A DNA stretch of 64,000 nt from Amycolatopsis alba DSM 44262 (GTDB lineage: Bacteria > Actinomycetota > Actinomycetes > Mycobacteriales > Pseudonocardiaceae): NCBI RefSeq assembly GCF_000384215.1, contig NZ_KB913032.1, positions 4,481,665 through 4,545,664 on the forward strand, given 5' to 3'. How positions within the stretch are numbered: the first letter of the stretch is position 1; each line of letters starts with the position of its first letter. Under the pieces are notes generated by a model. The model had not been told where the DNA came from and searched no databases. It worked only from the letters and a program-made list of their open reading frames with translations. Shown here piece by piece: positions 8,906-18,204 of this stretch. Position numbers and translations under genes: made by a program.

Positions 8906-11900
8906 ATGAGCACGCTGCAGTTCAAGAAGTCACCGCGGCTGGCGGCGCCGCGCCCGCCGGGCGGCGAGGTGCATCTCGAACCGCCGCCTGAGGTGCCGCG
9001 CACTATCCCCGGCAACATCGTCATGAAGCTGCTTCCCGCGGTGATGATCGTCGCTTCCCTCGGGATGATGGTCTTCATGTTCACCACGGGTGGACGCAAT
9101 CCCATGATGATGATGATGGGCGGCATGATGGTGCTCAGCACCGTCGGCATGATGGCCGGTGGTGGGGGCAAGGGCGGCGGCGCCAAAAAGGCCGAGATGG
9201 ACGAGGACCGCAAGGACTACCTGCGCTACCTCGGCCAGATGCGCGACAGGGCCCGCGAGGCCATGGTCGACCAGCGCGCCGCTCTCGAATGGGTCCACCC
9301 CGACCCGCAGACCCTGTGGTCGCTGGCCGCGAGCCGCCGTATGTGGGAACGCCGCCAGAACGACCAGGACTTCCTCCACCTCCGCGTCGGCCGCAGCTCG
9401 CACCGTCTCGCGACGCGGCTCGTGCCGCCGCAGACCGGCCCGGTCGACGAACTGGAGCCGATCGCCACGCTGGCCCTGCGCCGGTTCGTCCGCGCGCACT
9501 CGATCGTCCCGGACCTGCCGACGCAGATCACCCTCCGCGGGTTCGCCGCGGTCAGCATGCAGGGCGACCGCGGCCTCACCCGCGGCCTCACCAGGGCGAT
9601 GCTGGCCCAGCTGGTCACCTTCCACAGCCCCGACGACGTCCTCATCGCGGTCGCGACGGCGGGCCGCGCCAAGGAGGAGTGGGAGTGGGCGAAGTGGCTG
9701 CCGCACGCCCAGCACCCGGCGCTCGCCGACGGTATCGGCCAGCTGCGCATGATGGCGGGTTCCCTCGCGCAGATCGAGCAGTGGCTCGACGAGGAACTCC
9801 GTGACCGCCAGCGGTTCTCCCGCAACGCGACGCCCGCCCCGGACCAGCCGCACGTCGTCATCATCGTCGACGACGCCGAGGTCACCCGCGAAGAGCAGAT
9901 CATCCTCGAAGAGGGTCTGGTCGGCGTCACCCTGATCGACCTTTCCGACTCCATCGGCAACCTCGCGGCCCGTCGTGGCCTGCGGCTGGTCGTCGAGGAA
10001 GACCGCCTCGGCGCGCGCAGCGCCGGCGGCGTCGAGTGGTTCGGCCGCCCGGACACGCTCAGCGTGGTCGAATCCGAAGCACTGGCGCGCCTCCTCGCCC
10101 CGTACCGCGTCGGCACCGCCGCACAGGACGCCGCCGAGGAAGAGCCGCTGCTGTCCAACCCTGGTCTGCTCGAACTGCTGGGCATCCCCGGCGACCCGAT
10201 GACCTTCGACGTCCAGCAGGCCTGGCGCCCGCGCCCGGTGCGGGACCGCTACCGCGTCCCGTTCGGCGTCGGCGAGTACGGCCAGCCGGTCGAGCTGGAC
10301 ATCAAGGAAGCCGCGATGGAGGGCATGGGCCCGCACGGCCTGTGCATCGGGGCGACCGGTTCCGGTAAGTCCGAGTTCCTCCGGACGCTGGTGCTGGGCA
10401 TGCTCGCCACGCACTCGTCGAGCACGCTGAACTTCGTCCTCGTCGACTTCAAGGGTGGTGCGACGTTCCTCGGTCTGGACGCCGCCCCGCACGTTTCCGC
10501 GGTCATCACCAACCTCGCGGACGAGGTCACGCTGGTCGACCGTATGAAGGACGCGCTGGCGGGCGAGATGAACCGGCGCCAGGAGGCGCTGAAGAACGGC
10601 GGTAACTTCAAGAACGTCTGGGAGTACGAGAAGGCCCGCGAGAACGGCGCCGACCTCGACCCGCTGCCCGCGCTCTTCATCGTCTGTGACGAGTTCTCCG
10701 AGCTGCTGGCCGCGAAGCCGGACTTCATCGACCTGTTCGTCGCCATCGGACGGCTGGGCCGGTCGCTGCAGATGCACATGCTTCTCGCGTCGCAGCGGCT
10801 GGAAGAGGGCAAGCTGCGCGGTCTCGACTCGCACCTGTCCTACCGCATCGGCCTGAAGACCTTCTCCGCCGCGGAATCCCGTGCCGCGATCGGCGTGCCC
10901 GACGCGTTCGAGCTGCCGTCCGTGCCCGGTGGCGGTTACCTCAAGTACGACACCTCGACGCTGGTCCGCTTCAAGGCCTCGTACGTCTCGGGCCCGTACC
11001 GGCCCGCGGGCATCAAGGCGGCGGGCCCGGTCGCGACCGTGGTCCGCGCGGACAAGCGGCCGCAGCTGTTCGTCCCGGACTTCGTCGAGCTGCCGAAGGA
11101 ACCGGAGCCGCAGCAGATCGAGGCCGCCCCGGTGGAAGAGGCCAAGTCGGAGGAGGCCGTCGAGCCCAGTGAGCTCGACGTGATCGTGTCCCGGCTGATC
11201 GGCCAGGGCCCGCCCGCGCACGAGGTGTGGCTGCCGCCGCTGAAGGAACCGAACTCGCTCGATACGCTGCTGCCGAACCTGAACCCCACCGACGACCGCG
11301 GTCTTTCCCCGGTCGGGTTCTTCGGCAACGGACGGCTGCAGGTGCCGATGGGCATCGTCGACCGTCCGTACGAACAGCGACGTGACCTGCTCTGGGCCGA
11401 CTTCGCCGGTGCCGCCGGGCACGGTGTGATCGTCGGTGGCCCGCAGTCGGGCAAGTCGACCATGCTCCGGACGCTGATCATGTCGATGGCGCTGACCCAC
11501 ACCCCCGAGGAAGCGCAGTTCTACGCGCTCGACCTCGGTGGCGGTACGTTGGCCGGTCTCCAGGGCCTGCCGCACGTCGGTGGCGTCGCCGTCGCCCGGC
11601 GCGAGCCGGACAAGGCCCGCCGGATCGTGGCCGAGCTGACCACCCTGCTCACCGAGCGGGAAGGCCGGTTCGGTGCCATGGGCATCGACTCCATGAACGA
11701 GTTCCGCAACCGCAAGCGCCGCGGCGAGATCAAGCCCGAGGAAGACGCCTTCGGTGACGCCTTCCTGATCGTCGACAACTGGAAGGCGCTGCGGGACGAC
11801 TTCGACGAGCTGGAGGTCTCGATCACCAAGCTCGCCACCCAGGGTCTTTCCTACGGCGTGCACGTGATCATCGCGGCGAACCGGTGGGCGGACATCCGCC

Positions 11901-12913
11901 CGGCGATCAAGGACATGATCGGTACCCGGTTCGAGCTGCGCCTCGGTGACCCGAGCGAATCGGACATCGACCGCCGGGTCGCGGTGAACGTCCCGGCCGG
12001 ACGTCCCGGCCGCGGGCTGACCAGGGACAAGCTGCACCTGCTGACCGGGCTTCCCCGTATCGACGGATCGAGCAACCCGGACGACGTCGCCGCCGGTGTC
12101 GCCGACGCGGTGGCGAAGATCAAGGCCGCGTGGCGGGGCCGCCCGGCGCCGCAGGTCCGCCTGCTGCCCGAGATGGTCACCTACGACGAGGTCCTGTCCA
12201 TCGATTCCAAGCGCAACACGAAGCTGGTGCCGATCGGCGTCAACGAGGAAGACCTCCAGCCGATCTACCTCGACTTCGCCGCCGATTCGCACTTCTACGC
12301 GTTCGCGGACGGCGAGTCGGGCAAGACGAACCTGCTGCGGCAGATCACCAGGGGCATCACCGAGCGGTACACGACGCAGGAAGCGGTCATCATCCTCGTC
12401 GACTACCGCCGCACGATGCTCGGCTTCGTCGGCGGGGACCAGCTGCTCGGCTACGCGGTTTCCGCCGCGCAGCTGGACAGCATGGTCAAGGACGTCCACG
12501 GGTCGATGACCCGGCGGCTCCCCGGTCCGGACGTCACGCAGGAGCAGCTGAAGACCCGGTCGTGGTGGACCGGTCCGGAGCTGTTCGTCATCGTCGACGA
12601 CTACGACCTGGTCGCCACGCAGTCGGCCAACCCGCTGAAGCCGCTCGCCGAGTTCCTCGCGCAGGCGAAGGACGTCGGTCTGCACGTCATCGCGGTGCGC
12701 CGGAGCGGTGGCGCGAGCCGGGCGATGTTCGACCCGATCCTCGGCAAGCTCAGGGAGATCGCGGCGCCCGGTATGGTCATGAACGGCTCACGGGACGAGG
12801 GCAACCTCGTCGGCAACGTGAAGCCGAGCCAGATGCCTCCGGGCCGGGGAAACCTGGTGACCCGGAAGCACGGCAAGCAGCTCATGCAGGTCTCGTGGAT
12901 CCAGCCGGACTGA
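8906..12913 (+). CDS. eccC: Type VII secretion ATPase EccC, fused EccCa-EccCb form
   Basis: EccC is the FtsK/SpoIIIE-family motor that recognises substrates and powers ESX export. Two N-terminal membrane helices (MKLLPAVMIVASLGMMVFMF, then a Met-rich MMMMMGGMMVLSTVGMM) precede three ATPase domains. Their Walker A loops are GATGSGKSE at about residue 482, GGPQSGKST at about 843 and ADGESGKTN at about 1133. The first domain has a canonical Walker B (LFIVCDE), while the later ones are degenerate, as is usual. ATG 8906 is preferred over an upstream TTG at 8888 because AAGAGGGG sits between them. The product is 1335 aa. It heads the operon that continues with the Hsp70-like gene. Confidence 0.95.
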   Translation: MSTLQFKKSPRLAAPRPPGGEVHLEPPPEVPRTIPGNIVMKLLPAVMIVASLGMMVFMFTTGGRNPMMMMMGGMMVLSTVGMMAGGGGKGGGAKKAEMDEDRKDYLRYLGQMRDRAREAMVDQRAALEWVHPDPQTLWSLAASRRMWERRQNDQDFLHLRVGRSSHRLATRLVPPQTGPVDELEPIATLALRRFVRAHSIVPDLPTQITLRGFAAVSMQGDRGLTRGLTRAMLAQLVTFHSPDDVLIAVATAGRAKEEWEWAKWLPHAQHPALADGIGQLRMMAGSLAQIEQWLDEELRDRQRFSRNATPAPDQPHVVIIVDDAEVTREEQIILEEGLVGVTLIDLSDSIGNLAARRGLRLVVEEDRLGARSAGGVEWFGRPDTLSVVESEALARLLAPYRVGTAAQDAAEEEPLLSNPGLLELLGIPGDPMTFDVQQAWRPRPVRDRYRVPFGVGEYGQPVELDIKEAAMEGMGPHGLCIGATGSGKSEFLRTLVLGMLATHSSSTLNFVLVDFKGGATFLGLDAAPHVSAVITNLADEVTLVDRMKDALAGEMNRRQEALKNGGNFKNVWEYEKARENGADLDPLPALFIVCDEFSELLAAKPDFIDLFVAIGRLGRSLQMHMLLASQRLEEGKLRGLDSHLSYRIGLKTFSAAESRAAIGVPDAFELPSVPGGGYLKYDTSTLVRFKASYVSGPYRPAGIKAAGPVATVVRADKRPQLFVPDFVELPKEPEPQQIEAAPVEEAKSEEAVEPSELDVIVSRLIGQGPPAHEVWLPPLKEPNSLDTLLPNLNPTDDRGLSPVGFFGNGRLQVPMGIVDRPYEQRRDLLWADFAGAAGHGVIVGGPQSGKSTMLRTLIMSMALTHTPEEAQFYALDLGGGTLAGLQGLPHVGGVAVARREPDKARRIVAELTTLLTEREGRFGAMGIDSMNEFRNRKRRGEIKPEEDAFGDAFLIVDNWKALRDDFDELEVSITKLATQGLSYGVHVIIAANRWADIRPAIKDMIGTRFELRLGDPSESDIDRRVAVNVPAGRPGRGLTRDKLHLLTGLPRIDGSSNPDDVAAGVADAVAKIKAAWRGRPAPQVRLLPEMVTYDEVLSIDSKRNTKLVPIGVNEEDLQPIYLDFAADSHFYAFADGESGKTNLLRQITRGITERYTTQEAVIILVDYRRTMLGFVGGDQLLGYAVSAAQLDSMVKDVHGSMTRRLPGPDVTQEQLKTRSWWTGPELFVIVDDYDLVATQSANPLKPLAEFLAQAKDVGLHVIAVRRSGGASRAMFDPILGKLREIAAPGMVMNGSRDEGNLVGNVKPSQMPPGRGNLVTRKHGKQLMQVSWIQPD

Positions 12914-12981
12914 CCTCCCGCGGAACCAGGTGAGGGACGGGCCGGGCGTGGGGTGACGACGACGATCTGCGGGAGTGGCTT

Positions 12982-14916
12982 GTGACTGTGCGGGTAGCGG
13001 TGGACTTCGGGACATCGAGCACCTGCGTAGTCGCTTCGATCAACGGCCGCGAACCGCAGGTCGTCGTGGTGGACGGGCAGCCCCTGATGTCGTCGGCGGT
13101 CTACGCCGCGCCGGACGGGACGCTGTTCGTCGGCCAGGAGGCGGAACGGCAGGCGGCGGTCGATCCGTCGCGCTACGAGCCGAATCCGAAGCGCCGGATC
13201 GACGAAGGCGACCTGCTGCTGGGTGACAACGTCCTCCGCGTGACCGACGTCGTCCACGCCGTGCTGAAACGCGCGGTGACCGAGGCGCGCCGGCTCGCCG
13301 GTGACGCCGAGGTCGAACTGCTCGTCCTGACCCACCCGGCCGATTGGGGCGCGACCCGGACCCGTCTGCTCCGGCAGGCGGCGGGCGGGCTCGCGCGTCA
13401 GGTCGCCCTCGTGCCGGAGCCGGTCGCCGCGGCGGTCTATCACGCGGCGACGTTCGCCCCGGCCGATCTCAACTCCGAACGCACCGTCGAGTTCAGCGGC
13501 CGCCCCGGCGACGCCCTCGCGGTACTCGACCTCGGCGGCGGCACCGTCGACGTCTCCGTGGTCCAGCGCATGCCCGGCGGACCGGCGGATCGAGGTTTGC
13601 CCGCTAAACGCGCTGGGTTCCAGGTGCTGGCCACCCGCGGGGATCCGAGCTTCGGCGGGGCCGACGTCGACCAGGCGCTCCTGGAGCACGTGGGTTCGCT
13701 GGTGTCGTCCGCCGACCCGCCGGAATGGCGGAAGCTGGTCGAAGGCCGCGAACTGACCGACAGGCGGCGCCGCCGAGTTCTGCGGCAGGACGTGCGCGGC
13801 GCGAAGGAGACGCTGTCCCGGCACGCGTACACCGACGTGCCGATGCCGCCGCCGTTCGCCGACGCGCACGTGACCCGTGAGGACCTCGAGCGGATCATCG
13901 CGGGCCCGCTCGGCCGGGCGGTCGAGCTGACCGTGGCCGCGATCGGTGACTCCGGGCTGCGGCCCAAACAGCTGACGGCGATCTTCCTGGTGGGCGGGTC
14001 GAGCCGGATCCCGATGGTGTCCCGGCTGGTGCACGAGCGGACCGGTGTCGTGCCCACCACGCTGGACCAGCCGGAGACCGTGGTCGCCCGCGGTGCCCTG
14101 CGCGCGGTGCTGATCGACCCGGACCGGACGGGCTCGCTGGCGGGCTCCGCGGTCTCGCGGGTCGGTGGCGCCCCCGCCCCGGCCCCCGCCGACCGGCGCC
14201 CCCAGTTCCCCCACCAGCCTGCCCCGCCCCCGCAGATCGCGTTTAGCCCGCGAAACTCGACACGGCCGCAGGGGCCGCCGTCGCCGCCCATGGGTCAGCA
14301 GGGGATAGCGGCCCCGGCGCCGTGGCGGCCGGGTGAGCCGTCCCGCGAGACCAAGCCCGCCGAGCGGGGCGGGAAGAGCAAGAAGACGCCCTGGATCATC
14401 GCCGCGGCCGCGGTGGCCGTGGCGGCGGTCGTCGGCGGTGTCCTCTTCGCGGTCAACAGCGGGGATGCCGAGCCGGAAGGCCGGACGTTCGCCCAGTACG
14501 ACTACCGCTTCATCGCGCCGATGGACTGGACCCAGACCGACGACCGCGTCGCCAAGCGCCAGGTGGTGATCCATCCGAACGAGTCCCTCGACGGGGACGA
14601 CCTCGTGGTCGCCCAGGAGTACGTGATGGACTACGACGCCACCGCCGACAGACAGAAACTCGTCGACGAACTCGGCACCGGCGCGGGAGCGGATCCGGCC
14701 AAATACAGCGGCTTCAACGGTTCCGCGAACTACGCCGGCAAGACCGTCGTCTACTACCGCGAGACCAAGCCGAAGGCCCGCGTCGACTGGTACGTCGTCG
14801 CCCAGGGCAAGATCCGCGTCCACATCGGTTGCCAGTACGGCACCGGCTCACCGTTCGAACAGCGGGTGAGCGCGGCCTGCGAGCAGGTCGTCAAAACGAT
14901 GGCGGTCGTCAACTGA
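12982..14916 (+). CDS. T7SS-associated Hsp70-like membrane protein (Rv3446c family)
   Basis: The protein combines an actin/Hsp70-type ATPase domain with a membrane helix and an extracytoplasmic domain. ATPase motifs include VAVDFGTSSTCVVA near the start, AVLDLGGGTVDVSV at about residue 180 and FLVGGSSRIPMV at about 335. A Pro-rich linker spans about 390-465, one helix lies near residues 470-490 (WIIAAAAVAVAAVVGGVLF), and a C-terminal domain with two Cys matches the T7SS-associated family that follows EccC in ESX-4 loci. GTG 12982 has GGGAG 6 bases upstream. Two interspersed repeats are read in frame: DRGLPAKRA at about 203 and QIAFSPRNST at about 417, the second in the linker. The product is 644 aa. 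Confidence 0.85.
   Translation: MTVRVAVDFGTSSTCVVASINGREPQVVVVDGQPLMSSAVYAAPDGTLFVGQEAERQAAVDPSRYEPNPKRRIDEGDLLLGDNVLRVTDVVHAVLKRAVTEARRLAGDAEVELLVLTHPADWGATRTRLLRQAAGGLARQVALVPEPVAAAVYHAATFAPADLNSERTVEFSGRPGDALAVLDLGGGTVDVSVVQRMPGGPADRGLPAKRAGFQVLATRGDPSFGGADVDQALLEHVGSLVSSADPPEWRKLVEGRELTDRRRRRVLRQDVRGAKETLSRHAYTDVPMPPPFADAHVTREDLERIIAGPLGRAVELTVAAIGDSGLRPKQLTAIFLVGGSSRIPMVSRLVHERTGVVPTTLDQPETVVARGALRAVLIDPDRTGSLAGSAVSRVGGAPAPAPADRRPQFPHQPAPPPQIAFSPRNSTRPQGPPSPPMGQQGIAAPAPWRPGEPSRETKPAERGGKSKKTPWIIAAAAVAVAAVVGGVLFAVNSGDAEPEGRTFAQYDYRFIAPMDWTQTDDRVAKRQVVIHPNESLDGDDLVVAQEYVMDYDATADRQKLVDELGTGAGADPAKYSGFNGSANYAGKTVVYYRETKPKARVDWYVVAQGKIRVHIGCQYGTGSPFEQRVSAACEQVVKTMAVVN
13588..13613 (-). repeat. 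TAATCGCGAT repeat inside Hsp70-like gene, stop codon altered
   Basis: This reverse copy is read in the frame where the consensus has TAG; here the triplet is TTG, giving DRGLPAKRA. It lies just after the phosphate-2 loop of the ATPase domain. Confidence 0.8.
14235..14260 (-). repeat. TAATCGCGAT repeat inside Hsp70-like gene, linker copy
   Basis: This reverse copy is read in the stop-free frame as QIAFSPRNST, within the Pro-rich linker before the membrane helix. It differs from the consensus by TTT for ATT and AAC for AAG. Confidence 0.85.
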
Positions 14917-14928
14917 AGGGGGAGGCGC

Positions 14929-15291
14929 ATGCCACCCGAACCCGAGACAGCCGCTGAACACTTCGCGCGTACAGGGCGCGACGCGGTCACCTATGCCCGG
15001 CAGGTCGCCCGCACGGCCAAGGCGCGATACGAACGCCGCCGGGGCGAGAACGCCGAACTGGCGAAGCAATTCGGCAAGGGGCGGCTCGCCGGCGGCGAGA
15101 CCGCGCCGACGCCGAGCGTCCTGCGGAACGCCGCGAAACGGTTCCGCGCGGGCGCCGGTCTTCCGGTTCCCGCTTTGCCCCCGGCGGCAGACTTGGTTCC
15201 CTTTCGGCCAGAACCGGTGTCCCGGCGGCCACGTGTGGGTGACGACGACGAGGACTTTTCGCAGTCGCGAATCATGCGCCGCGTCGATTGA
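14929..15291 (+). CDS. Small basic protein with acidic DDDEDF tail, ESX-linked
   Basis: This 120-aa protein is rich in Arg and Ala, with a helical N-terminal half (HFARTGRDAVTYARQVARTA), a Pro-rich middle and the tail GDDDEDFSQSRIMRRVD. The tail resembles the DDDDF ends of the third genes of both cassettes (23711 and 30013), where basic residues also precede the acidic run. I do not recognise a named family. It starts 12 bases after the Hsp70-like gene, behind a strong GGGGGAGG, so it belongs to the eccC operon. A role as an accessory or substrate-handling factor is only an inference from position and shared tail. Confidence 0.75.
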   Translation: MPPEPETAAEHFARTGRDAVTYARQVARTAKARYERRRGENAELAKQFGKGRLAGGETAPTPSVLRNAAKRFRAGAGLPVPALPPAADLVPFRPEPVSRRPRVGDDDEDFSQSRIMRRVD

Positions 15292-15523
15292 TCGTTCACT
15301 GTGCACTTGCGAAATCCCGTGGTGAAAGCGCTTTTCTTCGCGCGAATCCCCGCGTGCCCGCCGGGTCCTCGCGTTCGGTTCCCGCCGGGAGCGTTAACGC
15401 AAGCAACTACTTGAAACCAAGGAGCGACAAGAGGGAACCAGACGTGGCAGTGTCTCCGTCGTAGGTCCGTACCAAACGAACTTCACCGAGTACGGATAAC
15501 CACGAACGAAGGGGGCAACTCCC

Positions 15524-15844
15524 ATGGCTGGCGGATTTACCGGGACAGTTGAGCAGTTCACCGAGTCCGAGAAGCGCGTGACCGAGGTCCGCGTCGCGAT
15601 GGACCAGAACCTCAGCAAGCTCCGCGACAACATCGAGGCCACCCGCGCGGGCTGGACCGGCGACGCGGCGCTCGCGTTCAACAACGTGATGACCCGTTTC
15701 GACGGTGCGGGCCGCAAGCTCAACCAGGCCCTCCAGAACATCGGTGAGCTCCTCGAGCAGGCCGGTTCGAAGTACAACGCGACCGAGCAGCAGCAGCAGG
15801 AGCTCATCAAGTCGGTCAACCAGGGCTTCGGCGTCCTCGGCTGA
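15524..15844 (+). CDS. WXG100 family protein (EsxT/CFP-10-like)
   Basis: This is a 106-aa four-helix-hairpin protein of the ESX substrate family. WTG at residues 44-46 in TRAGWTGDAALAF is the defining turn between two long amphipathic helices, and the C-terminal helix is Gln/Glu-rich (YNATEQQQQELIKSV). No signal peptide is present. It is followed 53 bases later by the second WXG100 gene, with which it should form the secreted heterodimer. A spacer of about 230 bases upstream, including the palindrome AAAGCGCTTT at 15325-15334, presumably holds the promoter. By locus it corresponds to the esxT/esxU pair of ESX-4. Confidence 0.93.
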   Translation: MAGGFTGTVEQFTESEKRVTEVRVAMDQNLSKLRDNIEATRAGWTGDAALAFNNVMTRFDGAGRKLNQALQNIGELLEQAGSKYNATEQQQQELIKSVNQGFGVLG

Positions 15845-15897
15845 TTCGGCTCCACCGCACCAAAACACACGACTTTTCTTTTTGACTGGAGGATCTT

Positions 15898-16182
15898 ATG
15901 GGCGAGATGAAGGTCGATTACGCCACGATTCACGCGGCGGCCGACGACTGCAAGAGCACCGGTGGCGAGCTGGAAGGCCTCTTCGGGCAGCTGAAGAGCG
16001 ACCTGTCGCCGCTGGTCAACACCTGGGACGGTGACGCGAAGGTCGCGTACATGGCCGCTCAGCAGGAGTGGGACAACAGCTTCGAGGAGCTCAAGCAGCT
16101 TCTCGCGCAGGTCGCCGGCGTGCTGCCGCAGCTGGCCGACGGCTACCAGAGCACGGAGCAGGGCGTCACCGGCCTGTTCTGA
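15898..16182 (+). CDS. WXG100 family protein (EsxU/ESAT-6-like)
   Basis: This is the 94-aa partner of the preceding WXG100 protein. WDG at residues 43-45 (LVNTWDGDAKVAYMAAQ) marks the helix turn, and the C-terminal helix ends DGYQSTEQGVTGLF. ACTGGAGGATCTT precedes the ATG, a strong ribosome binding site that would allow abundant synthesis. The pair is closed by a strong terminator at 16205. Both partners are expected to leave the cell together through EccC; the family role is established, the cargo effect here unknown. Confidence 0.93.
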   Translation: MGEMKVDYATIHAAADDCKSTGGELEGLFGQLKSDLSPLVNTWDGDAKVAYMAAQQEWDNSFEELKQLLAQVAGVLPQLADGYQSTEQGVTGLF

Positions 16183-16204
16183 GTCTCACGCTCGGAACGA
16201 GCAA

Positions 16205-16247
16205 CGGCGGGCAGGCATCTTCGGATGCCGAGCCCGCCGTTTCGTTT
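16205..16247 (+). terminator. Intrinsic terminator after the WXG100 pair
   Basis: CGGCGGGC pairs with GCCCGCCG around an inner stem (GGCATC with GATGCC) and a TTCG loop, followed by TTTCGTTT. It ends the esx transcript before the convergent DUF4333 gene. Confidence 0.85.
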
Positions 16248-16295
16248 GTCCGGAAGAAAAAAGCCGCGACGGGTGGGCCGCCGCGGATTTTCGCG

Positions 16296-17036
16296 TCAGT
16301 GCGGCGCGCCGACCTCGAATTCCGGGGTGGTGTTCAGCACCCGGACGGTGACCTTCTTCTGCTGTCCGGAAAGATCGATCGTGCACTCGAAGGTGGTGCC
16401 GTTCTCCACCGGTTGGCCGGAAGGACACGCCACGTTTTTCACGTCCGGCTCCCCGTAGTGCTCGCTGAGCACACGGGTGACACCGTCCTGAACGGACTTC
16501 TGATCGAGGGTGTCGCCGGCGAACGCGCCCAGCAGCCAGGCCCCGACACCGCCCGCGACCACCACGGCCGCGGCGATTCCGCCGATCAGCAAAGCCTTCT
16601 TGGAAACCTTCGGCTTCTTCTCCGGTCCGGACCCGAAAGCGCCGAGCCCGCCGTACTGCGACGACTGTGCGGGCTGTGCGGGCTGGAACCCTCCGCCGTA
16701 CTGTCCTTGCGGGGGAGTGCCCGGATTTTGTTGCTGTGCCTGCCAATCCTGCTGGGGCGCGGGCTGCTGCTGCGGTTGCTGCCAGGCCGCGCCCGGCGCC
16801 GGCGGGCCACTTTGCTGCCAGGGCCCGGAAAACGAGCCGGTGACGCCGGGCTGGCCGGCCTGCTGCCACTGCCCCGTGTACGAGCCGGTGCTCGCCGCGC
16901 CCGCGTCGTTCTGCTGCCACTGCCCGGCATGCGGCCCGGTGGCCTGGCCCTCCTGCTGCCAGCCCTGCTGCTGGTTCGCGGGATTCGCGGGCGGCTGCCA
17001 CCACTGCTGCGGCTGCTGAGGTTGTTGCTCGGTCAT
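16296..17036 (-). CDS. DUF4333-like membrane protein with Gln/Pro-rich N-terminus
   Basis: The 246-aa protein has a long Gln/Pro/Gly-rich cytoplasmic N-terminus (residues 1-135, repeated QWQQ and GQWQQ motifs). One membrane helix follows at about residues 148-172 (ALLIGGIAAAVVVAGGVGAW). The small extracytoplasmic C-terminal domain has two Cys (NVACPSG and FECTIDL), which matches DUF4333. ATG 17036 starts two bases after the stop of the lipoprotein gene upstream, so the two form an operon. Function is unknown; such proteins often sit near cell-envelope genes in actinobacteria. Confidence 0.8.
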   Translation of the reverse strand: MTEQQPQQPQQWWQPPANPANQQQGWQQEGQATGPHAGQWQQNDAGAASTGSYTGQWQQAGQPGVTGSFSGPWQQSGPPAPGAAWQQPQQQPAPQQDWQAQQQNPGTPPQGQYGGGFQPAQPAQSSQYGGLGAFGSGPEKKPKVSKKALLIGGIAAAVVVAGGVGAWLLGAFAGDTLDQKSVQDGVTRVLSEHYGEPDVKNVACPSGQPVENGTTFECTIDLSGQQKKVTVRVLNTTPEFEVGAPH

Positions 17037-17038
17037 GC

Positions 17039-17929
17039 TCAGACGCCCTTCAGCTCGTTGAACCGGCGGTTGAAGTCGTCCTTGGCCGCCTTGTCCGGCA
17101 GCACGGTGATCTGCGAGGCGTCCGGCAGCTTCGGCAGATCCTGCGTGCTCGCTTTGCCGGTGAAGCGGAAGTCGTAGCGCAGCTCGATCTTGTGCCCGTT
17201 GCCCTCGATCTTCGCGTCCATCACGATCTGGTTCAGCGTCCCGTCCGAGTTCAGGGAGACGGTGGTCCGCACCGGCGCCTTCTTCATCTCGTCCGTGATC
17301 CCCCCGCTGATCGACGGCGGGAGGATCTCGACCCGCCGTTCGATGAACTTCCCGAACGGGACGTCGGCGGTCAGTTCGATCCGCTTGTCCGGGAGGCTTT
17401 TGGCGCCCTTCACGACCTTCTTGTCCGCGTTGTAGGACACGGCGATCGCGTCGGCCATCTTGCAGGCGGTGATGATCCCGACCCAGGCGCACGGAATGGT
17501 CAGCCCGGCCTCGGACTTCAGCATCGAGACCCACGGTGTCGGGGCGAGGCTCTTGTAGGCGGGCCCGAGGTACACGTACTCGACGGGGCCGTCGGCCGGG
17601 GTGTACCAGTCGATGCTGTCGTCCGGGTTCTTCTGCGAGCGCTGCCTGCTGACCCGGCCTTCCGGGGAACCGGTGCGGGCCGAGGAGATCGTGCTGCGGA
17701 CGTACTTCTCGTCGAACCGGAAGTAAGCGCCCGACTCGCTGGTCACGTCGCGCTGGTCGCCGATGGTCTCCTGCAGCTTGTTCATCGCCGTTTCGAACTT
17801 CACGCCGACGTAGGTCGCCGCGTCGTCGCCCTTCGGCACGGCGGTGCCCGCACGTCCCTGGCCGCAGGCGGTGGTGAGCGCCAGCACGGCGCTCAGCACG
17901 CACAAGATGGTCGTTGGCCGTTTGTTCAT
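17039..17929 (-). CDS. Predicted lipoprotein
   Basis: The 296-aa product starts MNKRPTTILCVLSAVLALTT and has a lipobox LTTAC followed by GQG, so it is predicted to be lipidated at Cys and held on the outer face of the membrane. The mature part has alternating strands and two further Cys (LTIPCAWVGIITACK). I do not recognise a named domain. ATG 17929 is chosen because it begins the signal peptide and has AGGGGAA upstream; an in-frame extension to 18022 lacks signal-peptide character. It is co-transcribed with the DUF4333-like gene. Confidence 0.8.
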   Translation of the reverse strand: MNKRPTTILCVLSAVLALTTACGQGRAGTAVPKGDDAATYVGVKFETAMNKLQETIGDQRDVTSESGAYFRFDEKYVRSTISSARTGSPEGRVSRQRSQKNPDDSIDWYTPADGPVEYVYLGPAYKSLAPTPWVSMLKSEAGLTIPCAWVGIITACKMADAIAVSYNADKKVVKGAKSLPDKRIELTADVPFGKFIERRVEILPPSISGGITDEMKKAPVRTTVSLNSDGTLNQIVMDAKIEGNGHKIELRYDFRFTGKASTQDLPKLPDASQITVLPDKAAKDDFNRRFNELKGV

Positions 17930-18204
17930 CGCCGTTCCCCTGATCGAGTCCCCGCGCGCGGTGCGCGTCCGGATCGTCTCATCCTCTCCCGCGAACGACG
18001 ATGCCGTGGGCGGTTCCGCCACACCGGCGGGGTACAGTTGCGGGGCGCCCGCCGGGCGCCGGTCCTAGTATGGGACCCCGGACCGACCCCCGCTTCGCAG
18101 TAGGGTCGGGCGTGGGGGTATCTTCATATGTCGTTGTGCGCTGCGGCGCGTAAGCGCTAGGCCCGCACAGAACCCACACGCAATGTTGACGACGAGGTAG
18201 ACCC

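Noticed and set aside
8930..12685. A 1251-residue minus-strand frame opposite eccC
   Set aside because: Arg/Asp/Gly-biased antisense sequence typical of high-GC genes, no recognisable motifs.
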